DNA of 64,000 nt, from positions 1,116,001 through 1,180,000 of the forward strand of contig NZ_CP016778.1 in NCBI RefSeq assembly GCF_002288265.1, in the 5' to 3' direction. The notes below the pieces were generated by a model, which saw only the letters and a program-made list of their open reading frames with translations, was not told where the DNA came from and made no database searches. Each line of letters begins with the position of its first letter. The first letter of the stretch is position 1. Source of the DNA: Candidatus Planktophila versatilis. GTDB taxonomy: Bacteria; Actinomycetota; Actinomycetes; Nanopelagicales; Nanopelagicaceae. Below, in pieces: positions 20,882 to 29,330 of the stretch. The translations under genes were made by a program, and so were the position numbers.

Positions 20882-21722
20882 TATCTGGATTCAAGGTGCC
20901 CGTCCTCGCACACTGCCCGCAGCTATCGCCCCAGTTCTAGTTGCTACAGTCTTAGCTGGTGCTGATTTCAAACCTGTTCAAGCACTTCTCGCACTGACTG
21001 TCAGCCTCTGTCTTCAAATTGCCGTCAATTACTCAAATGATTATTCCGATGGTATTCGCGGAACAGATGACAATCGCATTGGCCCCATTCGTTTAACTGC
21101 GTCAGGTTTAGCACCAGCTAAATCAGTTAAACGTGCCGCAATCCTCGCATTTGCAGCCGCATCTATCGCCGGTATTGCTTTGGCAGCGCTGTCATCGTGG
21201 TGGGTCATTCTTCTGGGGATCGCAGCAATCGCAGCTGCCTGGGGTTACACCGGTGGAAGCAATCCCTATGGTTATAAAGGTTTAGGTGAGATGTCTGTCT
21301 TTATCTTCTTCGGAATTGTAGCAACGATGGGAAGTTATTACGTGCAGACCTTAGAAATTAACTGGGTTTCATTTGCCGCCTCCGTTCCGATGGGCTCACT
21401 GTCGTGTGCTCTGCTTGCAATAAATAACATTCGCGACCGCGCACAAGATGAGTTAGTTGGAAAGCGAACACTTGCGGTGCGCTTAGGAGATCGCGGTTCA
21501 AGAGTATTTTTCGTGCTCTTGCTGGTATCTGCCTATATCTTTGCCGCCCTGACCGGACATATCTGGGTTCTCTTGACTCTCATCACCGTTCCTATGGCGT
21601 ATTTCATATCCAAAAAGGTGCTGCAGGGAGCTACCGGAAGCCAGCTAATTCCGCTTCTGGGGAGCACAGGTAAGTTGCAACTTCTCTTTGCGATAACCTT
21701 TGCTGGCTCGTTAGCACTCTAG
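20877..21722 (+). CDS. menA: 1,4-Dihydroxy-2-naphthoate polyprenyltransferase (ATT start)
   Basis: 281 aa UbiA-superfamily membrane prenyltransferase. A reading limited to standard starts would begin at an internal codon near 21180 and lose about 100 residues. The frame is open back to 20877 and encodes INIWIQGARPRTLPAAIAP, then the active-site motif NYSNDYSDGIRGTDDNR; a second Asp-rich motif is in NNIRDRAQDE. The RPRTLP segment normally lies within the first dozen residues of MenA, so initiation must occur near 20877, where the only candidate behind the perfect Shine-Dalgarno is ATT. The last T of ATT is the first base of the menE TAA stop. It prenylates DHNA before MenG acts. Confidence 0.9.
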   Translation: MNIWIQGARPRTLPAAIAPVLVATVLAGADFKPVQALLALTVSLCLQIAVNYSNDYSDGIRGTDDNRIGPIRLTASGLAPAKSVKRAAILAFAAASIAGIALAALSSWWVILLGIAAIAAAWGYTGGSNPYGYKGLGEMSVFIFFGIVATMGSYYVQTLEINWVSFAASVPMGSLSCALLAINNIRDRAQDELVGKRTLAVRLGDRGSRVFFVLLLVSAYIFAALTGHIWVLLTLITVPMAYFISKKVLQGATGSQLIPLLGSTGKLQLLFAITFAGSLAL

Positions 21723-21727
21723 GTGAT

Positions 21728-21733
21728 TACAAT
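21728..21733 (+). promoter_or_regulatory. Predicted -10 hexamer for the PLDc_N gene
   Basis: TACAAT followed by exactly 6 nt and the ATG at 21740. It lies just after the menA stop and suggests a separate leaderless transcript. Confidence 0.5.
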
Positions 21734-21739
21734 TGGAGC

Positions 21740-22003
21740 ATGATTAAATTGACAGGTCTCTTACTGATTTTGTCTGTGGCACTGACTCTCTACACCTTTA
21801 TTGATTGTGCTCGTCGGGATGAAACGCAAATTCAGAAATTGCCTAAGTGGGGCTGGTTAATCATTATTCTCTTGACTGGAATTTTTGGTCCGATTGCCTA
21901 TTTGGTTATTGGAAGAAACCCATTGAAGAACCTGCCTAAGCGAAAGCCACAGAAGCGAATCTTGCCTCCTGATGATGACCCAGATTTCTTGCGCAGAATA
22001 TAG
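21740..22003 (+). CDS. Small membrane protein, PLDc_N-like
   Basis: 87 aa with two hydrophobic helices (residues 3-22 and about 38-58) separated by a charged loop, followed by a basic tail ending in DDDPDFLRRI. The pattern FIDCARRDETQ-x-LPKWGWLIIILL-x-GPIAYLVIGR is that of the PLDc_N (phospholipase D nuclease N-terminal) membrane domain, which occurs alone in many actinobacteria. No catalytic domain is attached and the function is unknown. It lies directly after menA, a common actinobacterial neighbourhood, but its own -10 suggests separate transcription. Confidence 0.8.
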   Translation: MIKLTGLLLILSVALTLYTFIDCARRDETQIQKLPKWGWLIIILLTGIFGPIAYLVIGRNPLKNLPKRKPQKRILPPDDDPDFLRRI

Positions 22004-22009
22004 AAACTT

Positions 22010-22924
22010 CTACAGCCCAGAGTAAGTGTGTTTTCCAGTTCCCCACACGTTGACATATACGTAATTAAATAAGAATGTAGAGCCAGCAAAGATACAGAGC
22101 CAGGCAGCTCGGCGTCCGCGCCAACCAACAGTTACACGTGCATGTAAGTAAGCGGCATATGCAACCCAGGTGATAAATGCCCAGGTTTCTTTTGGATCCC
22201 AACCCCAGTAACGACCCCAAGCGGCTTCTGCCCAGATGGCACCGGCAATGACAGAAAATGTCCAGAGTGGAAATACAAATGCAACCAGGCGATAGGAAAG
22301 TTGATCCAGAACTTCAAGGCTCGGTACTCGTTGCAGCCAAGCAGGACGCGAGCCTCTCTCTTCAACTCTTTCAAGATAGAGATAAGCACCTGCGACTACA
22401 TTTGCAAGTAAGAAGACTCCACCAGAGACAATTGCGGCAATTACATGGATAACAAGCCATGGTGACTTCAACGCAGGAACAAGTGGTGAGCTATCGCGAT
22501 ATAACAGCGTGACTGCTGTGCCAAGTGTGAGAAGAACAGAGATCGATACAAAGAGTCCGAGCCAACGAAGATCGTGCTTTCGCAACGCAATTAAGTAAGC
22601 GCCGGTAAATGCAAGTGCTCCGGTGATTGAGAACTCATACATATTTCCCCATGGGACATGCTTGGCAGAAATCCCACGAGCGACAACGCCTGCGAGTAAT
22701 AAAACGAATCCTAAAATCATCAGGGCTGTCGCGATACGGGCAGTTTTTTCCGTGCGCTTGTAATCTAAAGTTTTTACCAGAAGATTTCCAGCTGTTGAAT
22801 CTGCATTCTCCGGTGTGCGCACGGCAAAAGCAGTTTCAAATGCATGTGCAATAAATGAAAAGGTGAAAACTGCCATTGCAGAGTAAACGAAGTAGTTAGA
22901 GATATAGGCCCACGTAGTCTGCAT
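22010..22924 (-). CDS. ccsB: Cytochrome c biogenesis protein CcsB (ResC/CcsA family)
   Basis: 304 aa multi-pass membrane protein. The heme-handling WWD motif is present as YWGWDPKETWAFITW, and histidines flank it in the neighbouring helices, as in CcsA/ResC. With ResB it forms the system II cytochrome c synthase that delivers heme to the outer face and attaches it to apocytochromes. It is the last gene of a five-gene run and is joined to resB by a TAATG overlap. Confidence 0.93.
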   Translation of the reverse strand: MQTTWAYISNYFVYSAMAVFTFSFIAHAFETAFAVRTPENADSTAGNLLVKTLDYKRTEKTARIATALMILGFVLLLAGVVARGISAKHVPWGNMYEFSITGALAFTGAYLIALRKHDLRWLGLFVSISVLLTLGTAVTLLYRDSSPLVPALKSPWLVIHVIAAIVSGGVFLLANVVAGAYLYLERVEERGSRPAWLQRVPSLEVLDQLSYRLVAFVFPLWTFSVIAGAIWAEAAWGRYWGWDPKETWAFITWVAYAAYLHARVTVGWRGRRAAWLCIFAGSTFLFNYVYVNVWGTGKHTYSGL

Positions 22925-24390
22925 TACCGCTCTCCCTTAACAAACGAAATAAACTTATCAACTTCTACTTCAAGACCTGGCGCACTATTTTTTGCCAGCC
23001 CTGCAACTTCAACTCCACTATCTGTCACGCGAATCCAGATTCTGCGACGACGACCGTAAAGGGAAGTAAGTAGTCCTGCGATGGCAAGAATAGCGCCGAT
23101 GAGCGCATAACTCTTTCCGGGGTCTTGCACTACCTGCAAATTGACCCATGGAAGAACGGTCTCCAGTGTGATGGAGCCACCAGGATAGTTATATGTATCA
23201 CCCGGCTTAACTGAACCAAGGCCAATCTGCTTCAAGGTAGATGTATCAATTTTGTAAACAGATTGAGGTACTCCGGAATCTAGTCCGAGGTCACCTTCCC
23301 AGATAGAAAAGAGTAGTTTCGGATCAAGTAACTCTGGATAGATAGATACCGCACCCTGTGAAGTTGTTCGGGCGTTAGTGGGAACAAATGAGGCAACGAA
23401 GCCAATGGAAGGTTGCACATCTGGAACTTTGATTGCGCCAATAGATCGTAAGTTTCCATCTTGTGGCAGAAATGGCACGGGGCCTTGAAATACAACGTTC
23501 TTAAGTTCATCGCGCACTGTGACTACTGGGCTATACCCATTTGCCTGCAGATATACACGAGCGTTTCCAAAGGTCAGTGGCTTATTGACCTTAATTGTCT
23601 GCTTCCGAGTTTTGCCTTCGTCTGTGACCGTCACCCAGGCGGTGTAATCAAGTGGGGCACTTGTCTTCGGATCGTACTTGGCAAGGAATTTATCAACCTT
23701 GATTTGGAAGGGTTGCAAGGAGTTATCGCTCTTAAGTTTTCCAAATGAGAGCGAGTCATACGTTGTGGGCACATTAATAAATCTTTCGCCCACATTGACA
23801 ATGGCATAACCATTCATGCCGAAGAGGGAACCGAAACTAACTCCTATCAAGATTAAGATTAAGGAGAGATGAAAGAGTAGGTTTCCAGTTTCTCGCAGAT
23901 AACCTTTCTCTGCTGAGAGTGAATTCTCTTCAACTCGAACTCGAAATCTATTCTTACTGAACCAACTGCTCGCACGCTCAAGAGCGCCCGGTGTGGTTGA
24001 AAAGTTCTCATAATGCGCAAGTCGAGCTAAATTCTTAGGAGTCGCAGGAGGTTTTGCCAGCATTGCTTTGTAGTGTTCAACTGAACGTGGAAGTACGCAA
24101 CCAATGAGTGAGATGAAAAGAAGGATGTAAATTGCACTAAACCACGGTGAGGCATAGACCTCAAAGAGTGATGCTCGGTCATACCAACGTGCGAGCTCGG
24201 GATTGCTACTAAAGAAATCACGGACGGCCATTGGGTTTATTGGTCTTTGCGGAATTAACGAGCCAGGTATTGCCGCTACCCCCATCAGCATGAGAAGAAT
24301 TAACGCGGTGCGCATGCTTGTCAGCTGTCGCCATGCGTATCTAGATAAAGCCACAAAACCTAACTCTGGTAACTCTCTCTGCTCTGTCAT
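22924..24390 (-). CDS. resB: Cytochrome c biogenesis protein ResB
   Basis: 488 aa with three hydrophobic segments near the N-terminus (around TALILLMLMGVAAIPGSLIPQ and IYILLFISLIGCVLP), a further helix near residue 175, a large extracytoplasmic domain, and a last helix near residue 440 followed by GRRRRIWIRV. This layout and the N-terminal PGSLIPQRP motif are typical of ResB/Ccs1. Partner of CcsB in heme ligation. The TAATG-type junctions with both neighbours indicate co-translation. Confidence 0.92.
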   Translation of the reverse strand: MTEQRELPELGFVALSRYAWRQLTSMRTALILLMLMGVAAIPGSLIPQRPINPMAVRDFFSSNPELARWYDRASLFEVYASPWFSAIYILLFISLIGCVLPRSVEHYKAMLAKPPATPKNLARLAHYENFSTTPGALERASSWFSKNRFRVRVEENSLSAEKGYLRETGNLLFHLSLILILIGVSFGSLFGMNGYAIVNVGERFINVPTTYDSLSFGKLKSDNSLQPFQIKVDKFLAKYDPKTSAPLDYTAWVTVTDEGKTRKQTIKVNKPLTFGNARVYLQANGYSPVVTVRDELKNVVFQGPVPFLPQDGNLRSIGAIKVPDVQPSIGFVASFVPTNARTTSQGAVSIYPELLDPKLLFSIWEGDLGLDSGVPQSVYKIDTSTLKQIGLGSVKPGDTYNYPGGSITLETVLPWVNLQVVQDPGKSYALIGAILAIAGLLTSLYGRRRRIWIRVTDSGVEVAGLAKNSAPGLEVEVDKFISFVKGER

Positions 24391-25115
24391 TAAATCACCG
24401 GGCTAAAGTCTGAGATAAGTGAACGTAGGGAAATCATGAGATCTGACCAGAACCCCAAAAGTTGCAGCACGCCAATCACAATAAGAAGAGAGCCACCAAA
24501 CTTTGTAATCAAGTCACCTCTTCGCACCATGAATTTTCGCAAAGATTGAGATTTATCTAAATACAGGCCGGTGGCAATAAACGGAATTCCAAGGCCAAGG
24601 CAATAGCCCAACGAAAGAATCGCACCGCGTACCGCACTTGATTCTTGAAAAGCTAAGGTCTGCACTGTGGCAAGGGCTGGGCCAATGCATGGCGTCCAGC
24701 CAACACCGAACAGGAATCCGAGCAATGGTGCGCCAATAAGTCCGCCCGTAGTTGAAATCTTTGGTTTAAGAGTTGGCATCATGGGAAATAGTCCAAGAAA
24801 AATGAGCCCCATAAGAATGGTGAATATGCCAAGTACCCGGGTTATTAACTCTTCATTGGTTGCAACGCGCGAGCCAAGTGCTCCGAACAGAGCACCGTAA
24901 GAGATAAAGAGTGCGCTAAACCCAGCCACAAATAGGAGTGAGCCAAGAAGCACTTTCCCACGAGAATTCGAAAAGCCGGCAGCGAAAGCGAGGTAGCCAG
25001 GAACAAGAGGTAGAACGCAAGGAGATATAAATGAGACCACTCCTGCCACTATTGCTAGTGGCATAGCGGTCAGCAAAAATCCGCTCATAATCTGGTTAAC
25101 AATAAAATCGGTCAT
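24390..25115 (-). CDS. ccdA: Cytochrome c biogenesis protein CcdA (thiol transporter)
   Basis: 241 aa membrane protein with about six helices. The two redox cysteines sit in the expected places: SFISPCVLPLVPGYLAF in helix 1 and GVGWTPCIGPAL in helix 4. CcdA moves reducing equivalents across the membrane to keep apocytochrome c cysteines and the thioredoxin-like partner reduced. It overlaps the tlpA-like gene by an ATGA junction. Confidence 0.94.
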   Translation of the reverse strand: MTDFIVNQIMSGFLLTAMPLAIVAGVVSFISPCVLPLVPGYLAFAAGFSNSRGKVLLGSLLFVAGFSALFISYGALFGALGSRVATNEELITRVLGIFTILMGLIFLGLFPMMPTLKPKISTTGGLIGAPLLGFLFGVGWTPCIGPALATVQTLAFQESSAVRGAILSLGYCLGLGIPFIATGLYLDKSQSLRKFMVRRGDLITKFGGSLLIVIGVLQLLGFWSDLMISLRSLISDFSPVI

Positions 25116-25648
25116 TCTGCCAAAACCTTTTCTATTAAATCCTTCAAGGATGAGACTGTGACGGCACCTGATATGCGTGCGGCGACATTTCCTTGTTTAT
25201 CAATGACAACTGTTGAGGGAATTGCATTGGCGGGCAGTGATTTTCTAAACCCGATGAGAATTGAGTCATCAATCAAAGTGGGGTACGGAATGTTTCGCTT
25301 TCGCACAAATGCTTCAGCATTGACTGGATTATCACGCGTTAATATCCCGATAAATGCCACTTCTGGATACATGGTTGCAAGTGCGGAGAGCGCCGGCTCT
25401 TCAGCTCTGCATGGTGAGCACCAAGAAGCCCACACATTAACTATGGCGACTTTACCGACTGAATACGTGTAATTGGTTCCCAGTAGCGTCATTCCTGAAA
25501 TTGCTGGAGCAGGAATGCGATCACTGGAGTTGATAAATGTAACCGCTCCATCGCCAGAGATGTAACTCTCTTCCGCTTTCGATGCGCCACCATTGCTGCA
25601 TCCCACCAACAGTAAGAGCGCCATAACTACCGGAATAAATTTCTTCAT
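25112..25648 (-). CDS. TlpA/ResA-like thioredoxin lipoprotein
   Basis: 178 aa. A lipoprotein signal (MKKFIPVVMALLLLVGC) ends at Cys17, so it should be anchored on the outer face of the membrane. The thioredoxin-fold active site is WASWCSPC (Cys77, Cys80), and the cis-proline region is AIPSTVVID. It probably reduces apocytochrome c haem-binding cysteines using electrons from CcdA. It sits in a cytochrome maturation operon, which favours a ResA role over a general disulfide reductase. Confidence 0.9.
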   Translation of the reverse strand: MKKFIPVVMALLLLVGCSNGGASKAEESYISGDGAVTFINSSDRIPAPAISGMTLLGTNYTYSVGKVAIVNVWASWCSPCRAEEPALSALATMYPEVAFIGILTRDNPVNAEAFVRKRNIPYPTLIDDSILIGFRKSLPANAIPSTVVIDKQGNVAARISGAVTVSSLKDLIEKVLAE

Positions 25649-25649
25649 T

Positions 25650-26270
25650 TTATTTCTGTGGCAAAAGATGCTTTGCTGGTTCGGAGTAGGAGGTTCCAGA
25701 AATCATTCCCTCGTCATCAAAGTGAACGCTAGTCACCGATGCCAATGTGCACTGGCGCTTGCGTGGGTCGTGAATCAATCTTCGCCCCTCAATGGCACTT
25801 CTGAGAATCCAGATAGGTAGTTGATGTGAAACAACAATTGCATCTTTACCTTGCGCAGCATCTCGTGCTTGAAAAACAGCAGCTAACATCCGTGAAATTT
25901 GCTCTTCATAAGGTTCACCCCATGATGGTTTCCAGGGATTAATCAGATGTTTCCATGATGATGGGTGTCTAAGAACTCCGCTACCAAGTTCGAATTTCTT
26001 ACCTTCAAATATATTGGCAGCTTCGATTAATTTTTCATCTGTTGTGATATCAAGTGAGTGTGCCCGCGCAATTGGTGTCGCTGTCTCTTGCGCACGCTGT
26101 AACGGTGAGGCATGTACTGCGCCGAGATCAATTGACTTAGACCAATCACCAATCACCTGCGCCATCTCTTGCCCGCGCTGTGACAATCGCCATCCGGGTT
26201 GGCGGCCATAGAGAATTTTTTCAGGATTCTCCACTTCACCATGACGGATAACGTGGACAATCGAACTCAT
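25650..26270 (-). CDS. Histidine phosphatase family protein
   Basis: 206 aa. The phosphoglycerate-mutase fold is shown by VIRHGEVENP (catalytic His), HASPLQRAQETA, and the second His in IVVSHQLPIW. The substrate cannot be told from sequence; 2,3-diphosphoglycerate mutase activity is not implied. I choose the ATG at 26270 (MSSIVHVIRHGE) over that at 26282 because a TATGAT hexamer lies 7 nt before it. It is the first gene ahead of the cytochrome c maturation genes, a gene order often seen in actinobacteria. Confidence 0.88.
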   Translation of the reverse strand: MSSIVHVIRHGEVENPEKILYGRQPGWRLSQRGQEMAQVIGDWSKSIDLGAVHASPLQRAQETATPIARAHSLDITTDEKLIEAANIFEGKKFELGSGVLRHPSSWKHLINPWKPSWGEPYEEQISRMLAAVFQARDAAQGKDAIVVSHQLPIWILRSAIEGRRLIHDPRKRQCTLASVTSVHFDDEGMISGTSYSEPAKHLLPQK

Positions 26271-26277
26271 GACCCTA

Positions 26278-26283
26278 ATCATA
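26278..26283 (-). promoter_or_regulatory. Predicted -10 hexamer of the cytochrome c maturation operon
   Basis: TATGAT (minus strand), 7 nt before the ATG at 26270. It favours a leaderless message and argues against the ATG at 26282, which falls inside the hexamer. Confidence 0.55.
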
Positions 26284-26309
26284 AAGCGTCTATTTCTACC
26301 GCGTATCGC

Positions 26310-26315
26310 TAGGGT
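26310..26315 (+). promoter_or_regulatory. Predicted -10 hexamer of the HAD hydrolase gene
   Basis: TAGGGT followed by 6 nt and the ATG at 26322. It is divergent from the histidine phosphatase promoter only 26 nt away. Confidence 0.5.
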
Positions 26316-26321
26316 AGTGAC

Positions 26322-27083
26322 ATGGCACTCACAGCAAATCGAGCCGCCTTTTTCGATGTAGATAACACCCTCGTGCGAGGGTCCACCCTCTACTTTCTCG
26401 GACGAGGCATGTACCAGCGCGGCTTCTTCACAAAAGCCGATATCTCTCGATTTGTGGTCGCCAACCTACGTTTTCGCATGACAGGTACGGAAAAGAAGGA
26501 AGTAATTGAAAAGTTCCAAAATGCGGCTACTGATTTTATCGGTGGCCATAAAGTTGAAGAGATTAAAAAAGTTGGAGAAGAGATTTACGATGAATTCGTC
26601 TCACCAAAATTGTGGCAAGGAACATTTGAGATTGCAAAATCTCATCTAGATCGCGGTGAAGAAGTTTGGCTAGTAACAGCTGCTCCTCAAGATATGGCAG
26701 ACATCATCGCTCAACGTCTCGGATTAACAGGAGCACTTGGCAGCAAGGCAAGTATTGAAAATGGTGTCTACACCGGTGAACTAGAAGGAAAACTTCTGCA
26801 CGGAATAGAGAAAGCAAAAGCAATACAAAGACTTTCAGACGAACATGGATTTATCCTCCAAGATTGCTATTCATACTCAGATAGCCACAACGACATTCCT
26901 TTGTTGCAAGCGGTTGGCCACCCTTGCGCAATAAATCCTGATGCCATTCTTCGTATTCGCGCACTTGCAGAAGGATGGCCAATTCACGATTTTCGTAGAG
27001 CTCGATTCGTCAACCGTTTACTTGGGCCGGCTGTCAGCAGACTTGCTGCCCTTGCAACCCTGCTCTCTCCTCGCAAACGCTAA
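26322..27083 (+). CDS. HAD-superfamily (IB-type, SerB-like) hydrolase
   Basis: 253 aa. The catalytic pair Asp12/Asp14 is in FFDVDNTLVRG, motif II is LVTAAP, and motif IV is YSYSDSHNDIPLL. The ordering and the cap between motifs I and II fit the HAD-IB subfamily, which includes phosphoserine phosphatases and lipid-linked members. The C-terminal basic segment, about 40 residues after VGHPCAINPD, is typical of actinobacterial members of unknown substrate. It stands alone and is followed 45 nt later by the helicase-associated gene. Confidence 0.88.
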   Translation: MALTANRAAFFDVDNTLVRGSTLYFLGRGMYQRGFFTKADISRFVVANLRFRMTGTEKKEVIEKFQNAATDFIGGHKVEEIKKVGEEIYDEFVSPKLWQGTFEIAKSHLDRGEEVWLVTAAPQDMADIIAQRLGLTGALGSKASIENGVYTGELEGKLLHGIEKAKAIQRLSDEHGFILQDCYSYSDSHNDIPLLQAVGHPCAINPDAILRIRALAEGWPIHDFRRARFVNRLLGPAVSRLAALATLLSPRKR

Positions 27084-27128
27084 CCCGATTGGCACATCAA
27101 CCTCACTAACGGCTATCGTTGGCAGGTT

Positions 27129-29330
27129 ATGGAAATTCGTTCTTACGCCGATTACCTACGCGCACTCGATGATGCCGCGCTCATCGCCATATTTTCATAT
27201 CGTCCTGATCTGATCACTCCGGTTCCACCAGATATCGCAAGCCTGGCAGTGCGTGCATCTTCTGCACCCAGTCTTGCCCGCGCAGTTGATGCACTAAACA
27301 AGTGGCAACTACAGGTTCTTGAAGCGTGTGCCGTGATGAATGAACCATTTACTGAAAAAGAGATCGCTACGGTTACAGAAAAGTCTGCCCTCTTTGTTCT
27401 GCCTGGACTGATTGAACGAGGTCTGATCTATCAGGATAAAGATGGTCTTCGCGTGCCATCAACGCTGCGGGAAGTGCTCGGAAATGAAATTGCTGGACTC
27501 GGCCCCGCATCTCTTGGAACTCTGAAGTTAAAGAAATTAGAAGAAGCACCGGATGCAGCGAAGAAAGTTCTAGATGCCATGCTCTGGGGACCACCACGCG
27601 GTGCCATCAGTGATCTGAAGAAGCCATCTGCTGGTGTTCAGTGGTTACTAGATGAAAAGTTTCTGATTGCATTTAATCAACAAACCGTTGTTATGCCGCG
27701 CGAAGTAGCGCTGTACTTGCGTGGAAATAAAGTTCATCGCCAACTTGAAAACGTGCAGCCATCAGTTACTGGCACAGCCCGTGATCTGCGTAATGTGCAA
27801 CTAGCTGCGATTGCAAATATCACCACCTTCCTTCGCTGGACAGAAGAAGTATTGAATTTTTGGGCGCAAGAGCCTGCCACAGCACTTCGTTCTGGTGGCT
27901 TAGGTGTGCGAGAACTAAAGGAGCTATCGGCTCATCTAGGTGTCGATGAAACGTGTGCGGCATTTGTTGCAGAAGTTTCATATCTTGCAGGGCTGCTCAC
28001 AATTGATCCGGATGACAAAATATTGCCTACTCACCAATTTGATATCTGGCTTACCCAGAGTGTTTCTGTGCGTTGGCAATCACTGGCATCTGCTTGGTAT
28101 ATCTCATCGCGAATGTCGGGTCTTGTTGGCAAAGAGGGACAGAAGAATGTTGCACCGTTGGGCCCAGAGTTAGATCGTTCAATGGCTGCGACCACCAGAC
28201 GATTGGTTCTGCAACTGCTTAGTGAAAATTCTGCTATCGCACCAGATTTAGATTCATTACATCAATCTGCGCAGTGGCTGGCTCCGAGTAAGCGCTCTGG
28301 TGGGCTGCAACTCGATTACGTGACATGGACGCTGCGCGAAGCCGAATGGCTGGGAATTACCGGCCAAGGAGTTATCTCGGCATACGGTATTGATTTCTTG
28401 CAGGGTGGCGACAACGAATCAATTAATACAGATCTGCCACAGCCTGTTGATCACATACTTATTCAGAGTGATAACACCGCAATCGCACCAGGACCACTAG
28501 AACATGAAGTAGCGCAAGATTTAGCCCTGATTGCTGATGTGGAATCACGGGGTGGTGCAACTGTCTATCGATTCTCGGAAAGCTCGATTCGTAGAGGACT
28601 CGATCATGGACGCACTGGTGAAGAAATTACTAAATTCCTAGCCAAGACATCAAAGACTCCTATGCCGCAACCACTTGAGTACTTAATCGCCGATGTTGCC
28701 AAGAAACATGGAAAATTGCGTGTGGGAAATACCGCTTCATTTATCCGTTGTGAGGATTCAGCTCTCATTACCCAAATCATGGGAGATAAGCGACTTGAGA
28801 TCTTGGGTCTGCGCAAGATTGCACCTGAGGTGCTTATCTGTGGCCACGATGCAGCAGAGGCGATGAATGTGTTGCGCAGTTGTGGCTACTTGCCTGCAGC
28901 AGAAGATTCTCGCGGCCTTCTTTTGAGCGGCCCGCGAATTCAACGAGCGCAAAGTAAGGCACGGCCTCCAAGAATTATCGGTGAAATTGATCGCCCCGAT
29001 GAAATTCATATTCAAGGAGCTTTGCGAGCGCTTCGCACCGGTGAGAAATCAAGTCGTAAGCAGAGCACCATGCGCAATATTGCAACAGAGGCGCTGGGTT
29101 CACTTCCTCGCACAACTGCAAATGAAACCCTGGAACTCTTAAGTGATTACTTGCAGAATCAACCATCAACATCGCTCTCTATTGGCTATGCCGATAACAA
29201 TGGGCTCGTTTCTCACCGCATTATTGATCCCTTGAAACTCTCTGCCGGCTCACTGGTCGCACGAGATCACGCCACCGGTGAAGTGCAGACCTTTAGAATC
29301 GCTCGAATCACAGGGGTGGCTGCGCTATGA
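27129..29330 (+). CDS. Helicase-associated (Helicase_C_3-like) protein, XPB partner
   Basis: 733 aa. I find no helicase motifs (no Walker A or DExH box). The N-terminal third is helical (ALDDAALIAIFSYRPDLI) and the C-terminal third (about 430-600) includes DHILIQSDNTAIAPGPL and GATVYRFSESSIRRGLD, which match my memory of the helicase C-terminal domain family found beside bacterial XPB. It is probably an accessory DNA-repair or nucleoid protein. A TATCGT hexamer ends 9 nt before the ATG. It forms an operon with an M20 peptidase and XPB through two ATGA overlaps. Confidence 0.8.
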   Translation: MEIRSYADYLRALDDAALIAIFSYRPDLITPVPPDIASLAVRASSAPSLARAVDALNKWQLQVLEACAVMNEPFTEKEIATVTEKSALFVLPGLIERGLIYQDKDGLRVPSTLREVLGNEIAGLGPASLGTLKLKKLEEAPDAAKKVLDAMLWGPPRGAISDLKKPSAGVQWLLDEKFLIAFNQQTVVMPREVALYLRGNKVHRQLENVQPSVTGTARDLRNVQLAAIANITTFLRWTEEVLNFWAQEPATALRSGGLGVRELKELSAHLGVDETCAAFVAEVSYLAGLLTIDPDDKILPTHQFDIWLTQSVSVRWQSLASAWYISSRMSGLVGKEGQKNVAPLGPELDRSMAATTRRLVLQLLSENSAIAPDLDSLHQSAQWLAPSKRSGGLQLDYVTWTLREAEWLGITGQGVISAYGIDFLQGGDNESINTDLPQPVDHILIQSDNTAIAPGPLEHEVAQDLALIADVESRGGATVYRFSESSIRRGLDHGRTGEEITKFLAKTSKTPMPQPLEYLIADVAKKHGKLRVGNTASFIRCEDSALITQIMGDKRLEILGLRKIAPEVLICGHDAAEAMNVLRSCGYLPAAEDSRGLLLSGPRIQRAQSKARPPRIIGEIDRPDEIHIQGALRALRTGEKSSRKQSTMRNIATEALGSLPRTTANETLELLSDYLQNQPSTSLSIGYADNNGLVSHRIIDPLKLSAGSLVARDHATGEVQTFRIARITGVAAL

